Notes: a model not told the origin generated them from the sequence alone. A stretch of 64,000 bases of DNA from Gigantopelta aegis (GCF_016097555.1 NC_054704.1:27664795-27728794), one strand, 5' to 3'. Positions 21,738-33,976 are shown, counted from the first letter of the stretch. A program made the numbers and translations.

Positions 21738-22833
21738 CGAATGATATTACAAGGCTTGTTTGATAGTACTATTGTCCCTATTCTGTTATATTCCTCGGAA
21801 ATTTGGGGTTTTGGTAATAATCAAAATATAAAAAGAATACAGAAAAATGTTCTAAGAGACTTATTAAGGCTAAGAAGAAGTACTCCACTGCCCATGATTT
21901 TTGGGGAATTACGCGTATTCCCATTAGATATTAAGATACAAATTAGAATGCTAAGTTTTTGGGCCTCGTTGATCACAGGAAAGGCCTCTAAAATATCATA
22001 TATACTGTACAAAACAATGATTAGTGAAAGCACAAAAATGGGTCAAAATTTAAATGATTAAGTAATATAAACGATATATTAAATAAATTAGGACTGGGAA
22101 ATTATTGGTTAAACCAGACAGTCTCAAATAAGAACTAATTTATTAAGTTAGTTACTGAACGTTTAAAAGATCAATTCAGACAAACGTGGAACGAAAATAT
22201 TAACACTTATCCCAAATGTATTACTTATAGAATATTTAAATCGGCACATGCTTGTGAAAATTACCTTCTTTACTTACCTGAAAAAATACGCATTATTTAC
22301 AGTCGATTCAGAACCAGCAATCACTATCTTCCAATTGAAACTGGCAGATGGCATAATATTGAACGAAAAAAATAGAATTTGCCCTCTTTGCAAAATCACA
22401 ATTGTTGATGAATTTCATTATCTATTTCAATGTCCACACTTTACTAACGAAAGATCAACCTACCTATATAAATATTACTTCAACAGACCAAACACTTTTA
22501 AATTACATAAGCTCATTAACACAAAACAATTATCTATTATAAAGAAACTATGTACGTTTCTTGATGTCATTAATAGTGTATTAAAAGACACGCCTTTGTC
22601 ATAGATTTATTCAACTAATATATTTTAGCGTTTGTGTATATGTGTGTGTGTATATATATATAGATTGATAGATTGATAGATACATAGAAAGATAGATAGA
22701 TAGATAGATCTAATTATTATATGCATGTATATTTTAATCAGCAGCCGCCATTGTATTGTGTATATATATGTTTGTAAACACCTCAATGTAACACCATTTG
22801 GTGTTCTGAGTGAATAAAGTTCTGTTCTGTTCT
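21738..22833 (+). mobile_element. LINE (non-LTR retrotransposon) 3' fragment
   Basis: The 3' end of a reverse-transcriptase ORF in two or more frames. One part has YSSEIWGFGN, then IQKNVLRDLLRLRRSTPL; a later part has FRTSNHYLPIETGRW and RICPLCKITIVDEFHYLFQC, the C-terminal CCHC-type zinc motif common in these elements. The tail region has GATA repeats (about 22660-22708) and ends TTCTGTTCTGTTCTG. It is 5' truncated right after the Tc1 element, as is usual for LINE copies. Confidence 0.8.
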
Positions 22834-24829
22834 GCAGTTATGGGTATATTCAATTGAGAAGCAGTTTACCATGTAAGTAATTGTGGCGCGCTATTTTTCG
22901 ACTTACAAACTACGACTATCATGGGACGACCTGAGCAAAGAGAGGGAAGCAAATGACGTGCAGCTAAGAGCTGTCAAACGATGGGCGCTTTTCTTATGAA
23001 AAAGAAAAAAAAGGTATAATATAACTGGTCAATAAAATAAATACGTTTACGAAATATCTTGATCAACTACGATCACCCGAAAAATAATAAAGTGTCAGTT
23101 AAATATGACTATTGACTTTGTTGCGTTCGGCGAAGTGCTTTTTTATATTGCATGTTGTTTTGAGGTGAATTTATTTAACAGCTGACACTGTCGAGTGCGT
23201 TGTCAACTCAAACCGTGTCTGGCATATGATTGGTACCGGTACCGCAAATATGTTTAACATGTCATACATTTCATTCCGTCTCGAATAAAGTCATTGGTGG
23301 AACTTCGATTGCAATACCCTTGTCGAATTAACAATCAAGGGGGAGCAACTGACTTAAATATTATTCACAAAAGCGATTCCGATGCCGTCAATACACCAAA
23401 TGGAAAACAAAGTTATGCCCAATACTACAATTTAAACACATTGATGGGTCTTTTTCACCACGGGCGCATTTAGTGATTCAAATGCTATTTTTTTAGATTC
23501 CTGTTTTTACAAACTATGAATCATTGTCTGTTAATGATGACATTATACTCATCATACAGCCCCTCACAGGCGTACGGGCTCCAGTTTTTTCTGGGGTGGG
23601 CAAGCTGAGTTTTGCCCGAATTTAGAGGATTTAAACAAAAAATGCCTGAATTATCGACATTGCATCATCGACGAATGAAGATGGGAAATCTTTTTTCTAA
23701 TTAAACTGATCACTAGACGTTCCAAATCTGTTTTTCAACAAAATACTTGAACATAAGCGTGAAATTAAATACCTGAAATAAAATATTAAAAACCCATCAC
23801 AAATAGCTCCAGAATGCACCTCTGAACATCTACATTTAAAACATTTCCGGGGAAGCATGCCCCCGAACCCCCTAGATCTCTAACGCCTATTAGGCGCTCG
23901 ATTCGAGCGTCTTCGGCACCCATGATATAAATTTAGTTCCACCCAATATCTCAACGCACCGCCCCGCAAATAATGTAATTATGTGAATACAAGGGAAACA
24001 ACTCGTGGAGTACTAATATTTGTGTTTGTAGTTTTCACTTTAAGAGATGCACCAATTTTGCTGGCACTGCGAAAGCAAGTAGACATGGGGGGTGGGGGGG
24101 CTGACCGAGATCGAGGGTGCAAAGCAAAAAGTGTAGGGAATTCGGGGGTATGCTCCCTTGTAAAATTGTGAAAACTTGACGTTCTGAAATGCAATTTTCT
24201 GCATTCTACAAATAAAATTAATCTCTACCTTAAGATTTACTACCAATAATATTTTTCCCTGTTATGTGTATATGGTGCAAATTCCATTTGTCCGTAATCC
24301 GCATTCTTATACGTATACGTAATCCGTAATGCGTTATCTGCATCAATCACTTTCTATACCAATGGGTTGAGTAGATTCTGTGTATACCTCCTCCGTACGC
24401 GTCGGCGTGACCGGTCGCTGTATGCTTCTTCTTACTAGTTTAACGTGTTCATATACCACTGGGGTTTCGAACACGCCCATCGAGAGTCCGACCTCCGATA
24501 AGATCGGTGCCCTGACTCGGGAGGGGGGGGGGGGGGGGGGTACAGTTGAAATGTGCAGAATTTTTATAATAGCCATTAGTTAATAGAATTAAAAAAATAA
24601 TAATAAAAAGTTACAAGCCAAAAATAAAAAGAATTGACTGCTCAGCCGAATATTTATGTAATTGCAGTCCAAAAATAAATAAGAGAAAGAAGAGATAATC
24701 GGTCTATTTAATTTAATAATATTAAAAAGAGAGTAATTTTGACATAAACATTTTAACGAAGGTCTAAAAATTTAAAGTTAGATCTATATGTCCACGTGAG
24801 TGGCCTCGTTAAGGCCGATAGGTTGGCGC
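22834..24829. other. Intergenic, no gene seen
   Basis: Mixed AT-rich and short GC-rich pieces, with a G-run near 24522-24540. Short ORFs here are low-complexity or shadow frames. Confidence 0.5.
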
Positions 24830-25311
24830 CTAAGGTAACAGTTGTCTACCATGGCACTGTGGTACAAGCTTCCTCCTCCTGTGACCTAGCAGGGCTTGAG
24901 CTAGTTGGACGTAGTGGGCGCGAGCGATAAACTTTAACACTCTGTGGACGGTGTTGTCCATGTCTCTAAAGAGCATCCCTTGTCTGTATAGACCCCCGTG
25001 GCGCGACGTCAACGCAAGGCAGACGTTCCATCACTCAGGTTCGTGTCGTGGATCGCCACCTCACTGCCGTCGGGGAAGCGTTTGGCGTATCCCTCTTGAA
25101 TACCACCTGGCAGTGAATCCATATTGGTTGTATCGCTGACCAAGTACATAGAGTACTGGTGTTTGATCTCTTTGTCCTGCAAGCTCCAGGTGGCGAAGTC
25201 CCTACCGCGGCTAGACGTGGAAGGCCGTGCCTTAGCTGGCTGGTCACTCGGGGAAGTGGCGGCCTTCCGTTTCGCAACAACTCCAGGCTTGTTCCTATAT
25301 AACTGTTGCAA
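24830..25311 (-). pseudogene. Unrecognised GC-rich ORF remnant, two overlapping frames
   Basis: On the minus strand a frame from 25311 to 25009 (ATG start, about 100 residues) begins MQQLYRNKPGVVAKRKA, becomes Ser/Pro/Lys-rich, then compact (FATWSLQDKEIKHQYSMYLV). It stops where a second frame (25012-24830) continues with RQGMLFRDMDNTVHRVLKF and a basic end. This reads as one protein with a single frameshift. GC content is clearly above the neighbourhood, which suggests a mobile-element or transferred origin. I do not recognise the family and assign no function. Confidence 0.4.
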
Positions 25312-25735
25312 AATTTAGGGGCGCCCGGGACCCTGGTGCCCCACCCCTTAGATCCCCCGCTGGGGTATCTGAAAAACGTTCATAACATTAGCTGAGCTTG
25401 ATGGTCGTACATGACATCAATCACCATCAAGATGCAACACTCTTTTCATCAGAATGACAAAACATCATAAATAGTTGTCAAAACCATAGGTAATTCACAA
25501 TATTTAATGATAAATGTGTCTGCTGCAATTCAGCTTTTTGACGTCTACTGGGTTCTTCCACCCCTTGTGTGCTACCCACAATCCGGACAACCTTTCATGT
25601 TGTTCGTTTTACGTGAACATCATTTTGATGCACATGTTGTACAATTTGCATGGCGTTGGAAAGCTGTCTGACACAAATATCTTACCAGCAGAAAGTTTCA
25701 TGATACCATCTTCCAAATCTAAAGCACCTGGGATC

Positions 25736-25995
25736 GGACGACGCACTCAACACTTTTTATTCACAGTTATATGGCGTTAGACATATGGTTGAGGACCACA
25801 CAGATATTGAGAGGAAACCCGCTGTCGCCACTTCATGGGCTACTCTTTTCGATTAGCAGCAAGGGGTCTTTTATATGCACCATCCCACAGACACACCACG
25901 GTCTTTGATATGTCAGTCGTGGTGCACTGGCTGGAACGAGAAATAGCCCTACGAGCATCGAGCGAGCATTTTACCACTGGGCTACGTCCCGCCCC
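25736..25995 (-). mobile_element. tRNA-derived SINE, ACGACGCACTCAACAC subfamily
   Basis: On the minus strand: head GGGCGGGACGTAGCCCAGTGG, body with GTGCACCACGACTGACATAT, insert AAAAGAGTAGCCCATGAAGT, and end GTTGAGTGCGTCGTC. The middle of the tRNA head is shortened. Confidence 0.85.
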
Positions 25996-26392
25996 CACCT
26001 GGGATCAAGCATAGTACCATCAGTACAGTCCAACGGTTAATAGGTTGCTTGATCTGGACTTGGTAAAACAGCATCTTGAGCAGGTGTTCAAAGTTAGATC
26101 ATCATGTAGTTAACTGAATGAACTAAGGTATTTTATTTATGCCATAGCAAGAGAGCTGTCATTGATCTGATCCAGCAAGTCCATATCTATCAAGATCTTT
26201 GCCATAGTATTTAAAGTTCATTTCAAAATTCGCCTTTAGATACGTAGAGGTAGTTGCAAATTTTGCTAGTACTTGCCAGTTAAATGCAGTTAGGGCTTTG
26301 CACAAATATCTGACGTACCTTGATTAGGCATGGACAGGCATGTACCTGGTTGTACTCCCAACAACGTTCTTTCAGTACATCCTATTAGAGGT

Positions 26393-26710
26393 CTACCCGA
26401 GGCTAACACAAGGACATAGCAACACTACCCTGTTTGAGCAACAATTAACTACATAAAAGGCATGAGGAATGAGCCTTACATCTGCTTCTTCAATATCTAT
26501 GTCAATATGTAATACCATGGAACTGGTGTTATTCATTATGGCCATACATGGTTCTACATTGGACTCCCTACAAAAGACAGTTCCACTAATCACTATATCT
26601 GTTTTGGAGAGTTTTACATAATGAAATTCAGGCGTAACAGAAAGCGTCAAATCATTGATATCAATGGGTGCACATCCGGTGAAAAGTGTATTGTAACATG
26701 AATTAGCCAC
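26393..26710 (-). pseudogene. Fragment of a repeat-type protein with EEADVRLIPHA motif
   Basis: A 105-residue open frame ends DIDIEEADVRLIPHAFYVVN and then VLLCPC. From memory, an EEADTR-x-x-x-HA motif followed by a hydrophobic strand and SxDTDV occurs in a multicopy, transposon-associated protein family of invertebrates; the DTDV part is lost here. The frame starts at GTG with no clear start context and both flanks are closed, so I treat it as a decayed fragment. Confidence 0.35.
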
Positions 26711-27059
26711 CTGCCCATTGGAAAAATTAGGACAGTATCATCATTGTTGATGTGATGAGATTCCTCTTACAAATGCAAGTGATATCGTTTAAGACATGTG
26801 CGAATATTTGAAGAGTGAGACGAAATTATCTGTTTCATTGGACGCTTTCTAGGCATCATTCAGCAAGTTACTCCGGAATTTTATCGTGGAAAACCATATT
26901 GCCAAAAAAAAGATATAGTGATTCGAGGGATTGATCTCATGCCATTACCACATATTGGCATATATGCAGATATCGAGAAAGCCTCATGCCATCCATGCCA
27001 TCCATGTCGGTTCAAAAAAGGGTAATGTATCTATCCAATGAAATCGATGTGTTTGTGTT

Positions 27060-27500
27060 AGCCTTACAGTGTTGGGCTAAAGCAATACATGTCCCATACC
27101 GGGCCCAACAATGTTTTGTAGTTCCTAAATTCAAGGGTCATAACTCTGAAAAGTAGGTAAATAACCATGAAACTTTAACTTAATCTGTAAAACAATATAC
27201 AAATGATGAAGCTATATACAAAGTTTCATCTAGATATCTCCATGCATTGCAAAAATCCGAAAAACAAATGTTCACACCTCCTACGTTGAAGGGTCACAAC
27301 TACGTTAAAAATAGGTAAATCGCCATGAAAGTCAAACTTGATCTGTCACAGTACATAATGAAGCTCAATTTAGTTCAATATCTCAAAGCCTTCTGACAAA
27401 AACATGTGTGGGACAGACGGACGGACAGACAGACATACTGATAGACGGACGGAAATGAAACCTATAGTCCCCTCCGGTTGGACCGGTAGGGGACTAATAA
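27060..27500 (+). repeat. Interspersed repeat ending GGACCGGTAGGGGACTAATAA
   Basis: AAGGGTCATAACTCTG and GGTAAATAACCATGAAACTT recur in a two-fold arrangement, followed by a GACGGACAGACAGAC run and CCCTCCGGTTGGACCGGTAG. I recall this family as widespread in molluscs. It has no ORF. Confidence 0.65.
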
Positions 27501-28197
27501 AGATAATCACAATTAATACATACTTAAACCGCATATACGTACGAGATCAGTACATGTGACAGGCGTACACCAACATTGATGCATAGCGTACACCGATATA
27601 AATGTGATAGTGTTCAAAGCGTTCACTGACTGAGAAAGGGTGACTCTGTTTGAATGGCATTATTGCCGTTACGTCTTCCTATACAGACCTGAAATTATAC
27701 ATAGTGGCGCAGTAATAAATGGCAACTCACACAGTGAATTAATTAGAGGACCAATAGTACAGAGCAATAAAAAAAATAATAAATGTCATCGATAGTCACC
27801 CGTCCTTACCAGCAAAATAAATCGTTTATATTTGAACATTTGACTTTTAATCTGGCATACATCTGAATAAATGCATTCTCCTTTACAGTGTGAAATAATT
27901 TATGGAAAAGGTTTATACTAGTTTAGATATTGACAAAATAATACACCGAACTTAATAAACAAAATTACGTCTAGCATTGATGTACGTTCACTGACCCGTG
28001 TTCTAATATCGCCAAGTGTACACGCTCATACGGAGGGTGATTTGAGTAACTATAGATACATATACTACTGCATATATATAATATATAAACAATGCTCAAA
28101 ATAAAATTATAATCATTAGAAACAGAAGAAAAACCGCGGTTGACACACAGTTTACTTTATTTGCCAGAAGCAGCACTATGTGTTTTCTTTAATGAAT

Positions 28198-28350
28198 GTC
28201 GGTGCTTACAATCCAAGTAAGGTTTGAGCACGTTGTCCTGGCCACACATTTTAGCTTTCTGGGCTGTCTGTCCATGACTGGGTTCAGTTGTTAGTTTATC
28301 ATTAGTGAGAGACAAGTCAGTTTGGTGGTCTTACATCGGGCAGCTGAAAC
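28198..28350 (-). mobile_element. Second SINE family (CCTCGGTGG-head type), fragment
   Basis: On the minus strand it carries the block TTGTCTCTCACTAATGATAA, then TGGACAGACAGCCCAGAAAG and GTGCTCAAACCTTACTTGGA, matching the body of the SINE at 56855-57022. Confidence 0.6.
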
Positions 28351-28355
28351 TCATT

Positions 28356-28601
28356 GTCGGTGGGCCCATTGGGCTATTTCTCGTTCCAGCCAGTGCATCA
28401 CGACTGGTATATCAAAGACCTTGGTATATGATATCCTGTCAGTGAGATGGTGCTTGTAAAAGATACCTTGCTACTAATGGGGGAAATGTAGCGGGTTTCC
28501 ACTCTAAGATTATATATCGAAATGACTAAAATGTTTGACATCCAATAGCTGATGATTAGTAAATCAATGTGCTCTAGTGGTGTCATTAAACGAAACAAAC
28601 T
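28356..28601 (+). mobile_element. tRNA-derived SINE, head missing
   Basis: It begins in the body (GGGCCCATTGGGCTATTTCT) and runs to the end block GTGTCATTAAACGAAACAAA. The tRNA-like head is absent. Confidence 0.85.
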
Positions 28602-28673
28602 TCTGAAACTAACTTATTCTGGGTGTCGTTGCTTGGACACGATCTCAGCTCTTATCAATTTTAACCGAGTGCT

Positions 28674-28919
28674 GCGTCTTAACCAACACGTATAGCAGTG
28701 AGAGGCAGATGAATGCGTCTTAACCAACACGTATAGCAGTGAGAGGCAGATGAATGCGTCTTAACCAACACGTATAGCAGTGAGAGGCAGATGAATGCGT
28801 CTTAACCAACACGTATAGCAGTGAGAGGCAGATGAATGCGTCTTAACCAACACGTATAGCAGTGAGAGCCAGATGAATGCGTCTTAACCAACACGTATAG
28901 CAGTGAGAGGCAGATGAAT
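28674..28919 (+). repeat. 41-bp minisatellite, six units
   Basis: The unit is GCGTCTTAACCAACACGTAT plus AGCAGTGAGAGGCAGATGAAT. Six units in a row (246 bp) are almost identical; one base differs in the fifth (GAGCC for GAGGC). Confidence 0.97.
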
Positions 28920-28968
28920 GCGTTTTACAGAGGTTTGCAGGAACTAATCCTGAGTGTAGCCATTTTAA

Positions 28969-29303
28969 AGGCATACTGTGACGGATTTAAGGACCTTATT
29001 TCTCTAAAAATGGATAATAAATAAAAATGACATTAATTATTGGAAACCAGATCTAGCTATCGCATCACCTTAACTGAACCATGATGGAGTGAAATCCATG
29101 TCAACCCTCTTTGCAATTTTAGTTTTTGAATTATGGACCATAGCCATAATTCAATTATTTTTACAAAATATCATTAATAAATGGAGTATTGTGGTTATGA
29201 AGATGGTTGAATAAAGTACATTTAGGGACAAATCAAATAATGTTTGTTCAGGTAATACTTTGTTAGACCATTAAATAGGTCAGTGATCTGTGACAGTATG
29301 CCT
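28969..29303. mobile_element. MITE with AGGCATACTGTGACGGAT ends
   Basis: Inverted ends AGGCATACTGTGACGGAT and ATCTGTGACAGTATGCCT, flanked by TTAA at 28965-28968 and 29304-29307. 335 bp, no ORF. Confidence 0.85.
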
Positions 29304-29307
29304 TTAA

Positions 29308-29949
29308 AAGGTTTTCAGCAAATAACATATTTTTTACATTTTGTGTTTTGTAGTATCTCAGTATTATTTTGTATAAAATAATTTGATTCGGCCAAACGAA
29401 ATTTGAAATAATTAGGTCTAAGGTAGGCTAATTCCAAATGTATTTATCCATATAATGTTTTATATTTAAAACATGTTATGGTAAGATAGTGTTATGAAAA
29501 ACAAGAACAAGCAGAATGTGTGTTTATGGTAGTACGTGACCAATTTTTGATCATTTGTATCTATGCCAACTGATATGAATGTGCACAGGTGGCCCGAGTT
29601 TAGGGGGGATATCAATAAGGGGTTTAATGAGCCCCATCTGTTCAGTATCAAGTTTTTATCAAGACTCCATTAGCTTCGTGTTATTAATTTGCCATCACTA
29701 CAGATGTACGATCTGTAGCAAATGGCCGAGTCAAACATTCAAACAGCACTTACCGTTATTAGTTCACAATTAAAGTCCGTTTGTAATGTAATTAATCTAA
29801 ATGGTGCATGATTCGAATAAAAGCATTCATCAGTTATAGATAAATGTTTTATTTGACAACTAAGTAAATTGGTGAATATATGAATTAGTCAACGAAAGGG
29901 TGAATTGATAAACAAAACCCCTACGTATGATAATAAGGTCGGTGGGCTC
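29308..29949. other. Intergenic, nothing recognised
   Basis: AT-rich sequence with no supported exon or element. Confidence 0.5.
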
Positions 29950-30115
29950 TTGGCTATTTGTTAGTGTTTGGTTAGTGAAAGATGTCGGTGTACTGGCCTT
30001 TGACCTCCCCATTTAGTCGTTAAAATGTATTCTGTGTGGAAGCCGGTATCAGGGTGCGAGCCAGTACCCTACTATCCTTAAATCCGATGGCCTAACCACT
30101 AAGCAACCGAGGTCT
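29950..30115 (-). mobile_element. Second SINE family, with tRNA-like head
   Basis: On the minus strand the head is GACCTCGGTTGCTTAGTGGT, then GGCCATCGGATTTAAGGATA, GGTACTGGCTCGCACCC (B-box-like), and a short body with TTTCACTAACCAAACACTAA. Confidence 0.65.
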
Positions 30116-31008
30116 GTCGTGGACACAACCTCTGACTGCACCAGACAGTTCTGCTCAAGACAGGACGTTTTCCTATTATGGCGCAGACTTTTATATTGTT
30201 TTTGATGTTAAATAGTCAAATACTCTCACTAATCAATTAATCAATCAACCAAGCATTTTCACTGAAGGTTCAAGCACGTCTGTCTTGGGCACGGTTATCC
30301 GAGTCCACGGGAAATGAATACAAGACAGTGTGATTAATGTAAATGATAAAATGTTTTTACTATTAAGATAGGGTCAACACCCAGGACCACTTAGCCCCGT
30401 GTTAATCCGACTCCAGACTTTATAGACCTTATCACACCTCTTTTCACATTAGGCATAATAGTCTGACTACCACGCCCGACTCGTGATAAATACCACGTCG
30501 AATCCCTGCGGTAATAACCAGGGATCTATTTGATTGTATTCTTACGCCATTAATTGTAGAGCAAGCCATCAGGCACTATCTGTTGCCACGAGAGATTTCG
30601 ACGTCACACTCTCGAGCTTTCGCGCGAGATTACTGTAACGCCATTTGCCACAAAGTCCTAGACTGCGGATAAAACTACTGATTCATTAAAGTAAACCATT
30701 AATGATCATGGATGACACTCAAAGAAGTGTTTGTCACATGTATCTGTGTAGTCGATGCTAGATCATAAAACCCTTTGTGTGAGATTTTACATAGATATCA
30801 TAATTAGTGACTTAAATAGTGATTCAAAGTTCCCCAGTCTAATTTTTCTTAAAGGGTTCTTCACTAGTGCCTGAAACTAAATACGATACACTCGGTTTAT
30901 TTTTTCGTAATCTCTTATTAATAATAATATTCCATAGCTGACTCAGAAGAGAATTCCTTTATAATTTAGTATACCATCTATCCCTGGACTCTTGTACTGT
31001 TTGGAGGG
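30116..31008. other. Intergenic, nothing recognised beyond SINE scraps
   Basis: A short piece at 30262-30310 (TTCAAGCACGTCTGTCTTGG) is the tail of the second SINE family. No gene is seen. Confidence 0.5.
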
Positions 31009-31310
31009 GGGCATAGCCCAGTGATACAACGCCCGCTTGATGCGCGGTCGGTTTAGGATCGATCCCCGTCGGTGGGCCCATTGGACTATTTCTCTTTCCA
31101 GCCAGTGAACCACGCCTGGAACTAGTATATCAAAGGCAGTGGTGGGTGCTGTCCTGTTTGTGGGATGGTGCATATAAAAGATCCCTTGCTACTAATGGGA
31201 AAATGTAGCGGTTTAACACCATATTTCAGATTACAAAATGTTTGATATCCAATAGCCGATGACTAATATATCAATGTGCTCTATTGGTGTCGTTAAATAA
31301 AACAAACTTT
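31009..31310 (+). mobile_element. tRNA-derived SINE, near full length
   Basis: Head GGCATAGCCCAGTGATACAA (A box) and GGTTTAGGATCGATCCCCGT (B box), full body, and end TGTCGTTAAATAAAACAAAC. Confidence 0.9.
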
Positions 31311-31804
31311 TATTTTCTTGTACTGTTTTACCTGTCTCAGTCTATAAAACATTACCTGCTAAACAATGGAAAGAACAAATTGGACTGGGGGGTGGGTGAG
31401 TAAAAATAATGTTGCTATAATTATGTTACAAATATTAACATGGTCATTTTACGTTTACGCGCTAATGGTTTGATACTAAAAATATTTTTTTTGTTTTCTT
31501 ATATTGCAGTGCTAGTCCGTTGATCCACAAATATTTTCCAATTTATAGTTGATCCCAATTTGAACCATGAAGCCACTGATGTGAGATATAACATGCGTAT
31601 TATTAAGCGTAACTGAGATAAAACTGCCTATTTATTATACTTTGTTTCCAAGTGATGGATCTGAAATAAAATCTTAAAATCTTGTTTGGTGTTGGTGTTT
31701 TTTTCAATCCGTTTCTGTTTTTCCTCATTTCATTTTTGTTTTTCCTGTTTTCATATTGAACACATAAAGCGTCGCCATTGCCGTCGTCTGTATCACTCGC
31801 ACTC

Positions 31805-31909
31805 GCCACGACTGTTATATCAAAGGCCATGGTATGTGCTATCCTGTCTGTGGGATGGTGCATATAAAAGATCCCATGCTACAAATGGCAAAAATGTAGC
31901 CGGTTTCCT
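31805..31909 (+). mobile_element. tRNA-derived SINE, body fragment
   Basis: GCCACGACTGTTATATCAAAGG to AAATGTAGCCGGTTTCC; head and tail are missing. Confidence 0.8.
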
Positions 31910-32079
31910 ATGGGAATTCTGTGGCTGGTGCTATAGTTTTTCCATCAGACGCAATCATTTCCATGAGATTGCCCGATTCAGCATCAATCTTTACTGCTGA
32001 AACCTGGGCAATCATTAAAGCCCTGGGACAGATTAAGGATTCATGTGCATCCAAGGTCTACAGTACATGAAATTGGAGC

Positions 32080-32310
32080 ACCCGTTAATTGGAATGCCCG
32101 AATCTGAATAACAACATTTATTCATATTAGCATTACTAGCAAACAGCTATGATTGCAAACGATTATTACGCATTTTTACATAGATTACAACTAATTTTGA
32201 GGGTAGCATGATGGAAATACATGGTTAAAGGGTCTCAGGTTAGCACATTTTGCACGAACATCTCTATAATTTTTGCCCGTGTTTGAGGTTTTGCTCCAGT
32301 TTAGTTTTTT
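32080..32310. repeat. Interspersed repeat shared with 59080-59290
   Basis: TGCCCGAATCTGAATAACAA, TTATTACGCATTTTTACATAG and TTTTTGCCCGTG recur in order at 59090-59250. The class is unknown and it has no ORF. Confidence 0.5.
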
Positions 32311-32324
32311 TGTTTTGTTGGGAG

Positions 32325-32617
32325 GTTTTGTTTGCTTAACGACACCACTAGAGCACAATGATTAATTAATCGTCAGCTATTGGATGTCAAACATTTGTTA
32401 AATACTGTAGTCATCAGAGGAAACTCACTACATTTTTCCTAATGCAGCAAGGGATCTTTTATATGCACTTTCCCACAGACAGGAAAGCACATACCACGGC
32501 CTTTGACTAGTTGTGGTGCACTGGTTGAAACGATTAAAAAACCAATCAAGTTGAATGGATCCACCGATGTGATTCGATCCTGCGAGCGCTCAACCGACTG
32601 AGCTAAATCCCATCCCT
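32325..32617 (-). mobile_element. tRNA-derived SINE, GAGCTAAATCCC-head subfamily
   Basis: Same layout as 17744-18057, with a slightly shortened head. Confidence 0.85.
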
Positions 32618-32771
32618 GTGAAGCCATTTAAATTCGTCAATATATCTATTTGGATATAACGATCAGTTTTTGTTTGTATGCGTTTCACACTTGAAACTTC
32701 GGTCAAACACATCGAACAACATGTTTATTAGTTCATTTCATCCCATGTCCATGTTGTTTTTGTGCATCTAT

Positions 32772-32925
32772 CAGTTTAAGGTTCAAGCACACCGTCGTGG
32801 GCATATACCTTAGCTAGCTAAGCTCTTTGTCCAGCTTAATGGTTAATTAGTGGCTTGTGAGAGACAAGTTGATATGATAATCTTACGCCTCGCCAATGAG
32901 CCGTTAAATCTTGTTTGGTTATCAT
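32772..32925 (-). mobile_element. Second SINE family, fragment
   Basis: On the minus strand it has TTGTCTCTCACAAGCCACTA, a TGGACAAAGAGC block and GTGCTTGAACCTTAAACTGA. Confidence 0.55.
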
Positions 32926-33456
32926 AAAATCTGTAAGAAGCCGCAGATCGCTGTTTACCGTCCCATATATTTCAACTTTTCCTACCACCGTAGGTCCGTC
33001 TCACAGGCGGATTTTAAGGGCGAGGCAATCAGGGAACTCGCCTCCCCTCCTAAATATATTCAAGCATCTCTTTCGTTCATATTTAAAAATTCATCGGGTT
33101 GCCCTTTTCAATAGCTGATCCATACATGCTCATTTTCGATTGGTCTTAATATGCTGTTGCATAACATCCACTGTTTCTTTCAATCAAGATATTAAAATCA
33201 GAATGTTGAATTGATGAGCCCGGGACATGTTAGCCGCGCTCTTTCAACCCGGTCGTGCAACCTGGATCAATATATTTATCAATAAATTCCACTTTAATGC
33301 GATCGCGTGAAAAGACGAAACGGTGTAGATCTGCAGCCGTGCGGCGGTGACGCGTGTACGGTACAGGTGCGCTTTGTGTGGCTCGCTTAATAATTAATCA
33401 GCATCCAGGCGTACAACTCGCTAGACACATCTGTATATGGTTATGTTCCATATACC

Positions 33457-33596
33457 GCGCATGCGTAATACGTCAATATTGACGTCTGCTTTGACTGGTG
33501 AATCTGAACTTTGTTGGAAGTCGGTTTCACTTTCGCAATTAGGCCTATGCTTAATAAATAACGTTTAGAAAGGGTTTTTTGGGATGCGACATTGAG
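33457..33596 (+). promoter_or_regulatory. CpG-type promoter and non-coding first exon (putative)
   Basis: From about 33300 CpG is frequent in an otherwise AT-rich region. GCGCATGCGT at 33457-33466 is an NRF1-type site and ACGTCAATATTGACGT at 33470-33485 is a perfect palindrome holding two TGACG half-sites. The downstream stretch ends GACATTGAG followed by the strong donor GTGAGT at 33597. A transcript starting near 33490 would have a short non-coding first exon ending at 33596. It joins well to the acceptor at 33727. The direction is inferred from the splice sites. Confidence 0.4.
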
Positions 33597-33727
33597 GTGA
33601 GTGGTTAATTATTATGTTAAATTGAATTCCAGGTTTGCCTTGAATATTATATGTTTTATTTGGCAATGATTGATTTTATGTTCTTTATTTGTAGCTGATT
33701 TTTTATTTATTTATTCCATATATACAG

Positions 33728-33809
33728 CAGAATAGAATGTCGTGTATTTTACGGTTATTGATACTTTTAAAACGTCAGTTACCTCCCTTGCTTATGAGCC
33801 ACAGCATCA
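33728..33809 (+). CDS. Putative first coding exon of an unidentified gene
   Basis: A T-rich tract and ATATATACAG (ends 33727) form an acceptor. An ATG follows at 33737 and a strong donor GTAAGT at 33810. The coding part is 24 codons plus one base (phase 1): MSCILRLLILLKRQLPPLL and a short remainder. It is hydrophobic and basic with no acidic residue, which would suit a mitochondrial presequence or a poor signal peptide. A 30-nt open segment at 35850-35879 (between TTGTTTTAG and GTGAGT) has fitting phases and could be the next exon; this is weak. The gene body was not found. Confidence 0.35.
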
Positions 33810-33975
33810 GTAAGTACAGCTATTATTATAATGAAAGTACTAGCATTGATAAAACAATATACAAATATAGTTGTGACTTAATGTTACTGAAGCTTAAACG
33901 TTGTGTGTTCAGCATTATGATAAGTATCCAAATAATGCTGCATAATGTACACAAAAAAGGCATTTACAGGTAATA

Positions 33976-33976
33976 T

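Noticed and set aside
28674..28919. Possible CRISPR-like array
   Set aside because: The 41-bp units follow each other without spacers, and the DNA is eukaryotic.
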